A program made the position numbers and the translations under genes. A stretch of DNA of 64,000 bases, from NCBI GenBank assembly GCA_013433145.1, contig CM024188.1, positions 9,972,345 to 10,036,344 of the forward strand, given 5' to 3'. This document shows, one piece after another, positions 30,230-64,000 of this stretch (within the stretch, counting starts at the first letter, position 1; each line of letters starts with the position of its first letter). The stretch is from Ascaris suum. Lineage: Eukaryota; Nematoda; Chromadorea; Rhabditida; Ascarididae. The notes under the pieces are model-generated. The model saw nothing but the letters and a program-made list of their open reading frames with translations. It was not told the origin of the DNA and did no database searches.

Positions 30230-33200
30230 ATTCAGGAGAATACTTTACTTCATGTTCGCAATCTTATAGAGCGTTCTGTATTGCCTTCCAACATATCTTC
30301 AAAAGGATGCACCGAACATTAACTATTACTTTGAGCACAGCAGTAAAATCTCTTTGTGAGAATCTCAGTGGAGATATATTAAGCAGAAATATTTTATGCT
30401 GTAGCTTGACGTTGGCAAGCGAATGATAGTTTACATCTTTAAACAATAATGCGGCTATTGGAAAACTGTCTGCTACACACGAGAAAAAAAGTCACTTGTA
30501 GGAGGAAAAGAAAAAATTGCCGTCCTCTAGGTGTTCTGTTATTCCTCTTTTCGTATTCCACATTTATGATCTATAGTTCCTGTGTCTCTGTGGCAGACCC
30601 ATTGTGTTCAATAATAGCATTCAACTATTAAATTCTGTTCCATCCTTCTATACAATATTGTTGAATAGTCAGGTCGCTGAAGACATTATCGACTTATCCA
30701 GCTACCTCTATAGGCTCCGCATGGATGTGAATGCAGACACAATCATTTTGCAATATAGTGCAGCTTGCCATGTGCGCATTCTGTGAATTGCCCCAACTAC
30801 TGAAGAAATCCAAACACCTGCTCCAATCTTACAAGAAGCTGAAATTCCAATGCTCATGCTTGAAAAATCAATTTCTTTCAGAACAAGCCTTAGTTCGTTG
30901 TCTAAACTGTTTTCGAAAGCGCTTCACCATACTAGTACAATGCGTTGTCTGCGGTTCAAAACAACTAATTTTTGAATGCTGCGTCGTCTGGGAACTGCGA
31001 GTTTTATTCGGTGTTTTATTCACCTTTTTATTTACTGCCAACTGGAAATGTATCGCCGTTATTTAAATGACGATTTAAGTGACAAATAGCAACCAACCAC
31101 TCTATAAATTTGAAGTGAGGAAATGTGGAGATATCGACAAGTATTTCCGTCAGGTGCAATAGGATTATTCATCCAAGCCGGCCAACTTTCAGATTAAAAG
31201 AGCTTTGCTTTAAAGCACTCTAGCAAGTTGCTGAACAATTCGCTACATTCAATTGATCGCAACAGCAGTAGGTGCACGTTGTATGCGGACTTTATGGAAA
31301 TAACTTCAGTCAAGAGTCATCTGGTTGCCGCGTATACGTACTGCCAAATTCGATGAACTGTATAAATTGGTGAATTCATCTCTTGTCCACCCTCCCCCCT
31401 CTCATTCCCACTTCAGAGTAAAAAGGCTGGCATTGTGAATTGTCATGTATGCCACTGTACGGTACCTGACCCATTACATTTTCACTGATTTGCAGTGACA
31501 GCCTAATATAATAGTGTTTGAAAAAATGAAACAGTTTCAAAGCATGCTTTATATAGATGTCATAGTGTTGATTATTCATTCATGTCGAACTACAGTGTAA
31601 TGTCAATCCAACCAATTTGTGCGATGGAAATTCTGAATGTATCGTATTTGGGAATTTGTTTTTGTCGCATAATTTATGCAAGTGGCTTGCGGCAGTAAAG
31701 AATATAATAGCGATGAGAGGAGATGGCTTTCCATGGTACGTAAGAAGCGATGAAATTTCGTTAGTAGAGCTGTTTATATTGGACAAGCTTTCGGCTGAGC
31801 TCCTTATCGCTCATTGTTTATTTCATCTTTTTCCATTCGCATAATCGCTAATGCTTTTCCAAATGTTTGTTCTTCAAAAAAATCTTGACGCTATTATTTC
31901 CAATTTGTGCATGAGTTTGCCGAGTTACCTGAATTACATTTGCCTTTGTCAAGTTACCTGAAATTGAATGAACTTTGTATTGCTGACTCAATTTGGACTG
32001 GAGGATGGGCCTTCGAGAGGAAAGTATCGCATCATCAGCAACACGTTCTGGAAAACGAAACATCTGTACACATACATCTGTTTGTGTTTTGCTCATTTTG
32101 TGCATGATTTGCGTTATTGAGTACTTCTCAACTTCTTAGAATTGGGAAATGTCGCTGCCAAATTCAAGCAGATCGGGGCAATGGATAATGGAGGATGTTG
32201 TTTCTTGCTCAAAGTGGTGGATGAAATTCCGCAGCTAAAAATAAAATGTTTGCTTCTATTTATAATGTGAATGCTCATCAACAAGGCTCAGCTTTGCTTA
32301 AGGAGAGTGATTGCGCATTCTGTTGTTTCCTTCATCGCTGGTTGGCAAGTCACGCAATCGTCTCAAGGCTCTTCGGCTCTGTTCACGCGCCCTGTCAAGT
32401 TGCTGCAAGGCTTCTCCATCGTCGCTCTTTCATCAGCGTTTTAGCAGCGCGATAGTTCCGATTTTACGTAAAATTTTTTTTAACGTAAACCTGCAACATA
32501 TTCATTTGCTGCAGCCATTTTCAGAATTAAACTTCTCGTTTATACGCTCCAAGTTCGAGTTGTTGTTGTGTGAAACCTATACGGTGTATATTTATCATAT
32601 GATCCACCTTAAGAGCGTGAACTGCTAGCAAAGAGGCGTGTCAGATTAGTGTCAGTCACCCCGTTTTGTGACATTCCATTCGGGAATTTTTGCTACCGCT
32701 GGTCAAGCACAATTCTTTGAACATATCCCGCTCAGCATTTGCCCCATAATCGAATTCATTTGAGCACCATCGGCACAATGGCGTTTCGTAGAACCACGAT
32801 AAGCCTTGCACATGTTGATGACGAGCCGAAGTTTGCAATAACACGCTGCAAAAACAGATTCCTCCATATATCTTTGAGTGCACCTGAGCCCTTTAATATA
32901 GATAGTTCAGCTTGCTAATCATTAAAACTGCTGTGGTGAGATTTGACGCATATAACAAATGCATGAAATATTCCACCTTTCAATTTCTGGTGTTCTTCAT
33001 TGATGTTCTTGACAACATTTTTACTTCTTTACGAGCAAATGCAGTTGAGAATTTATCGCTTTGGTGGGAAATAAACACCATGTTTGGAGAATGCTGGAAG
33101 AGTAGCCGTTTATCATCCAAACCATAAGGCATTTATTGCTAGATTTATGCTTATATGTACCGCTTACGCTTGTTTGCTCTGCCAACGAGTAAGGAATTTT

Positions 33201-36200
33201 GCTACTGCAACTTCTGTATGTTTTTGACTATAACAACTATGCGAAGAAGAGAGATGCAGATATAAGAAAGATACTATGCCATACATATGTGCAGAAGAGA
33301 GACAGCATTCATTATAATCGTTCTAAAAGCTCGCCAGGCCACATAGCAACTCCCTAGCAAAAACTCAGCAACTACCGTACAATATCGACTTTTTATAATC
33401 ATATTGAAAGTTATAGAAATTAAATGCGAACGCTCGTGAGTGAGCACTATTCGTTTCATTCTTGAATACCGTCAGGGTGGCGATGTGTTGGCCTCTCTTC
33501 TGTGAATGAAGTTTCACTCGAGCAACACGGAAATGATGCTTGAACAGCAACGACATATCATCGAACATACAACGCACAACAGTGTGAGGAACAAACAGAA
33601 CCACTTTTAATCAAAACCATTGGTAGATATGAAGCTTAATATAAGCGTAGAATCACCCAACAGTTCTCCTTCGAAAATGGCAGTAGTTTCAGAAGTGACA
33701 GTATTCTGGATCACACCGTTCAGCGAGTCGCTAATTCCGTTTGCAAAAGAGTATTTGAGGGAGTGTGAAATGAAAGATGTTGCACCAATATTGGGTCACA
33801 CATACAGAAAATGAGCAATGAGTTAGGTTCATCCAGTAGTTTTGCAAACCGCATAAACCAGCAGTTACTTACCTGTAATGTAAATAGGGGAAAGCTTCTC
33901 TCTGCACTCGCTCATTTTTGCTCGCGTATAACACAAGGAGCACAGTGGAGGAAGGCAACCTGCCCATAGCATAACTAATCACTGGTCGTGATATAATTCA
34001 TGCAGCAGACATCACAAGCATTCTTTGTATTATGCAACGAGTTGAGCAAATTATAAGTAGAGGCTTAAGAACCTTGGCTGGACTTCTGTGATGTATGGTG
34101 CAGATTCATTCCGAACCGTAACAAATCAGAAAGACAGAGAAGATGTCTGGCAATATCAAAATGCAGCAGCCGTGTTATGGAAAGGAATTTAATGTTGTAC
34201 AAAACTTATGTATTTGATTTAAGTTATGAGCGATTCTAATCGACCTTTCAATGCAGTTTCAAATCGGTTATCAGATCTCATTCCCTTAGCATAATCCAAA
34301 ATTTTACTGCTGAACGAGAAGGGCAGTCAGTTTTGCTCGTTGATAACATGAATGCTGTCTCTGCATTTCTTCCACGCATGTGTGTACGGCGAAGTCTCCA
34401 GGCAGGTTTCTAATTTTCTTTTTACGTACCTTGCAACCACTGTGGCGACGCCGTTCCTGTTAATGTGTATGTATGTGTCTGTCTGTTTGTCCACAAGTTT
34501 TAGCTCGCGAACCACCAAATTTAGAGCTGTGAAATTTGATGAGCATAATGTTTACCTTGAGATATCGCCGTATATCAGTGCTCCAGTTGATTCATCACGG
34601 GATTATATAGTCACTGCCTGAAATGCTCGCATGCATTTTGAATGGGATGTGTTTTCACTTAAAAGAACTTTTGTAGGTTTTGCAAGTACGTCTGGGCTAG
34701 TTGAAATATGAAGGCGTAGTTATTCCTCGTATTCACTATTTGTTAACAGCATATGAAACTGCTTAAAGAAAATTGCAAGCGCATCTACTGTGAGAGCTGG
34801 GTGGTTTGGCATGCTGTTCCATCTGTTAATCGCTTCTTCTCATTTTATTCTCTATGGAGTGGTACTATTTGGGTAAATACGCTTACTTCTGTATGTCACG
34901 CTAGCAACTTCGTCGTATTCAAATCAGCCTCGAACTTGAAATGTTACGCTGAATGACTGTGCTTCGGAGTACAAGTTTATAAATGATTTGCAAGTGGAAT
35001 TGCGGTTGCCAACTAACAGCAATTTTTAGTGTGATTTACCCTAATGAAGGCGTGCAGTCTCTCCATAATGAGTTTAGAGCGCACAATGAAGTCCGCAAAA
35101 TGCACAGATGGAGGCGGTCCAAATGGCACAAAGTCTCGCTGGTCTCCATTGGCTCGCTCTTCCTTTCCATTAAGATTTGGTCCACTTGCATATAGCATCG
35201 GTTGGAAGTTTTCGTTTCAAGATTTTTTTCCACTCTCCCTCCCTTGGCTCCAGTTCTTTAAGAGAAATCACTTTGTTTATGGACACGCTGACATAACAGG
35301 AAAGGGAGGATGAAACGTCATAGGCTTGGGTGAAGCTACGTTACAGCAGTACGTCTGCACTAGCAGAGGGTTCGATTTCAAAAAAAAAAAAACCTGTCGA
35401 AAATTTCAGCAGCTAATTATTAACACACTAATGGACTGCAGTGAAGCGGCGAAATGCATTTCACCCGTAGAAAATTCCCCGAGCGGTTTTTTTCTTGTGC
35501 ATGTCAAGTCAACGATATCGCGTACAGCTGATATGGAGCTTACTTGGTGAACAAGTGTAGTATATTATCGTCCCATAAGTTTGCTGCGATTACTATGCGT
35601 TCTGCATTCTATCGACCATTTTCAAGTTCAGCACTTGCCTCCGTCAATTTGAATCATCGTTATATTTCCGCTTGCTTGTCGCGAATTTCAGCTGCTTAAA
35701 AGCGTTGATTTTGACACATAAATGTCTCTATAAATGTCATGTTTGGGCACTGTTCTAAAAAAAAACAATTCGAATGCAAGCGATGCGAGTAAATGTGCGT
35801 AACGCATATTGTGGCAACGAAGAAACGCCCTTAGGGCAGCTTTCACTGCTGTAGAAACCTTCTTCATTTTCCGTCGATCGGATGCATTTGTTGCTTTCGT
35901 CTTTCCTCATATCCACTCTTTTTTACTCCTTATGAAAAACACTGTGGTGATTTAAAAACTGTCTCACCAATATTCTCCTCTGGCGCATAGGTAATTTGTA
36001 TTCTTAGGCAACTTAGTTCCATGAAATTCCACCGCAAGAAAATTTGATCGTACCATACGTTTGCAGGCATTTTTGAAACATTTGGAGAGTTCGCATCAAC
36101 CAAAGCTGTTTTTTTTTAATATCACTAGACCATCCTCACTTCGTTGACAGCACTGTCACTGCGGCATGGAACGAAGTATTGCAGGGATCAGTGTTTTATT

Positions 36201-36580
36201 ATGCCATTTCTTTTTTTTTTAAACCTGATGAAGCAGTTGGCTGGTAATTAGCATCATGACCTGCTAGCATACCAGCTGTTTGATTCTCATATTTCAAGCA
36301 TCATATAGCAGTTGATAATGTACTTAGCAGTAATATACTGTAGTTTGCTCAACAACGCTATACAATAGTTCACTTGATGAGATGTGATATATTACTGCTG
36401 TTTGGTTTGGCAACAACAAACTAATTATGGTCTATTAGGCTGCAGTCGCTTCAGACCACAGCAATCCTCAATAGGCTCGCTTTTTGCTTGTGCTGCTGCA
36501 AGTTGCATCAAACGAAAGTGCATTCAGTATATGAGCTTATTGTGGTTATTTTCACTGTTTCATCCCACTTGTCAGTTAGT
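30230..36580. other. no gene recognised upstream of SCYL2
   Basis: Sequence up to 31.1 kb may be further decayed retroelement. Beyond that there are only short open frames (for example 31617-31844 and 32311-32628) without known motifs, and an A run at about 35379. Confidence 0.5.
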
Positions 36581-36595
36581 ATTTGGTTGCCGTAG

Positions 36596-36609
36596 GTGAA
36601 GTTGCTTCA
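36596..36609 (+). promoter_or_regulatory. possible trans-splice (or cis) acceptor and short leader before SCYL2 ATG
   Basis: The sequence TTGCCGTAG ends at 36595, after a pyrimidine-rich stretch, and lies 14 bases before the first ATG of the SCYL2 exon 1 frame. An in-frame stop (TAG at 36577-36579) closes the frame just upstream, so the coding exon cannot extend far 5'. Nematode mRNAs commonly receive a spliced leader a few bases before the ATG. Whether this is trans- or cis-spliced cannot be told from sequence. Confidence 0.35.
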
Positions 36610-63002
<26,393 letters not shown>

Positions 63003-63424
63003 GTTATGAGCGAAATTTTTCTGTCGTTTTCCAACATCATTGAACATGTTAGATGATAATTATTCCAACTATCTGCTTTTCCACAGTCTAGAAGTGGCAG
63101 CTTTGATAGGCTAACAACTTCTGTTTCATTACAGCGCGTCTACACTTGTCCACGTATCACACTTTTCCACATCTTACGCGAAGTATTTTGCAAAAGATCG
63201 GATCAAAATTCGTCCATCCGAGGTTGAGATATGACTTAGGAGAAATCAGGGACGCGCACAACAACGCACGCGCCGCTGCGCCCTCCCCCGCATCCTTTCC
63301 CACAGACCACATTACCCACCAAGTCACAGAAAGAGATCAGGCCAAGTAATATGCAACAGACTCGCGCCTTCGGCGTTCGGAAACGTAGAAGACCAAGGAA
63401 TGGATAATAATTATATTTTGATAT
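63003..63424 (+). other. region after SCYL2 exon 13, 3' continuation unresolved
   Basis: A good acceptor (TTTCATTACAG) ends at 63134 and a GAG|gtt donor lies at about 63225, enclosing a possible exon of about 90 nt, but its translation in any frame does not resemble the known SCYL2 tail. The last part (63250-63350) is C-rich. I cannot say whether the gene ends here or outside the window. Confidence 0.4.
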
Positions 63425-63560
63425 ACACACCACAGACACCGCATACAACACTATAGGCCACACAGACACACACCGCACACCCGCACACACACATCACACA
63501 CCCACGTCATACAGAGCACACATACACGCAAACACTTTTTCCTCCACACACCACACATAC
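63425..63560. repeat. imperfect (CA)n-rich tract
   Basis: Many CACA, CACACC and ACACGC blocks interrupted by single changes; an old, degraded CA microsatellite. Confidence 0.85.
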
Positions 63561-63625
63561 ACGTCACAGCGAATCGTCCAAAAAAGGAATACCCTACGCT
63601 CTACAGAACTCATAAACACAAACGC

Positions 63626-63712
63626 GCACTCCAAAGGGAATCGAATCTTCGCCTCACAACATTACTTCCTATCTGCTGAGCCGGAGCAGTAACCGACTGC
63701 ACCATCCGGTGC
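63626..63712 (-). repeat. tRNA-related SINE-like element or degenerate tRNA pseudogene
   Basis: Reading the minus strand, an A-box-like TGGTGCAGTCGG (63704-63693) is followed 45 bases later by a B-box-like GATTCGATTCC (63647-63637). A perfect 5-bp hairpin GCAGT/ACTGC surrounds the A box, as in a D arm. The outer ends share GCAC/GTGC pairing, but only four of seven acceptor pairs hold and the T-stem is poor. The 87-nt span is close to a tRNA with a long variable arm. The features support a tRNA-derived promoter; loss of stems argues against a working tRNA. Confidence 0.45.
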
Positions 63713-63918
63713 TTGTAATTTGGAGGAAATTTCATCGCCTATATATTTGTAAGGGAAAATGCGTACATTTCCTTTAACGCCACACCTTTTAGCCCTCTCG
63801 ACGAGCAGTTGAACTGGTTGCATTGAGCTCGTCCTATACTTTTATTTATTACCATAAACACTTGTGCAAGTACATTGATTGAGATTGGCGAAGCGTGGAA
63901 ACGCTCATTATGAAAAAT

Positions 63919-63921
<3 letters not shown>

Positions 63922-63988
<67 letters not shown>
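63922..63988. repeat. (TA)n microsatellite, about 67 bp
   Basis: Uninterrupted TA repeat near the right edge of the window. Confidence 0.97.
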
Positions 63989-63991
<3 letters not shown>

Positions 63992-64000
63992 TTTCACACA

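Overview
The window looks like nuclear DNA from an intron-rich nematode, possibly a parasitic one. This is inferred from low G+C, short exons ending in nematode-style acceptors (TTCAG, TTGCAG, CCAG), decayed non-LTR retrotransposons and long (TA)n arrays. No operon structure, rRNA, CRISPR array or prokaryotic signal was seen. The species cannot be named from the sequence alone.

The one gene that can be recognised with confidence occupies roughly the right 40% of the window, on the + strand, from about 36.6 kb to at least 63.0 kb. It is the orthologue of SCYL2 (SCY1-like pseudokinase 2, also called CVAK104), a clathrin/AP2-associated coated-vesicle protein. I assembled 13 exons by hand from splice signals, reading phase and collinearity with remembered family sequence. 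They encode about 611 residues: the whole pseudokinase domain and most of the HEAT-repeat region. Eleven of the twelve junctions keep the frame. Exon 9 contains an apparent one-base frameshift that is either an assembly error or a real lesion. The C-terminal, probably disordered clathrin-binding part was not found and probably lies beyond the window or in its last kilobase.

Layout. 1-36.5 kb: mostly non-coding sequence with remnants of LINE-type retrotransposons on the + strand. These are an ORF1-like piece at 1.4-2.1 kb, a reverse-transcriptase N-terminal and palm piece at 6.4-7.2 kb, an RT C-terminal tail at 24.4-24.6 kb, and another RT N-terminal piece at about 30.0-30.2 kb. A G+C-richer block at 4.1-5.8 kb carries a possible exon of an unidentified gene. 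A minus-strand open frame at 18.8-19.5 kb could encode part of a membrane protein. 36.6-63.0 kb: SCYL2 exons separated by introns of 0.37-8.4 kb, which hold four of the longest simple repeats, a 132-bp tandem duplication and a hairpin/AATAAA element resembling a retroelement 3' end. 63.0-64.0 kb: CA-rich repeat, a tRNA-related SINE-like element on the minus strand and a terminal (TA)n array.

No clearly new biological system was found. The items most worth checking are the SCYL2 exon 9 frameshift, the tRNA-related element near 63.65 kb, the hairpin/AATAAA element near 48.6 kb and the identity of the 19 kb and 5.6 kb open frames.
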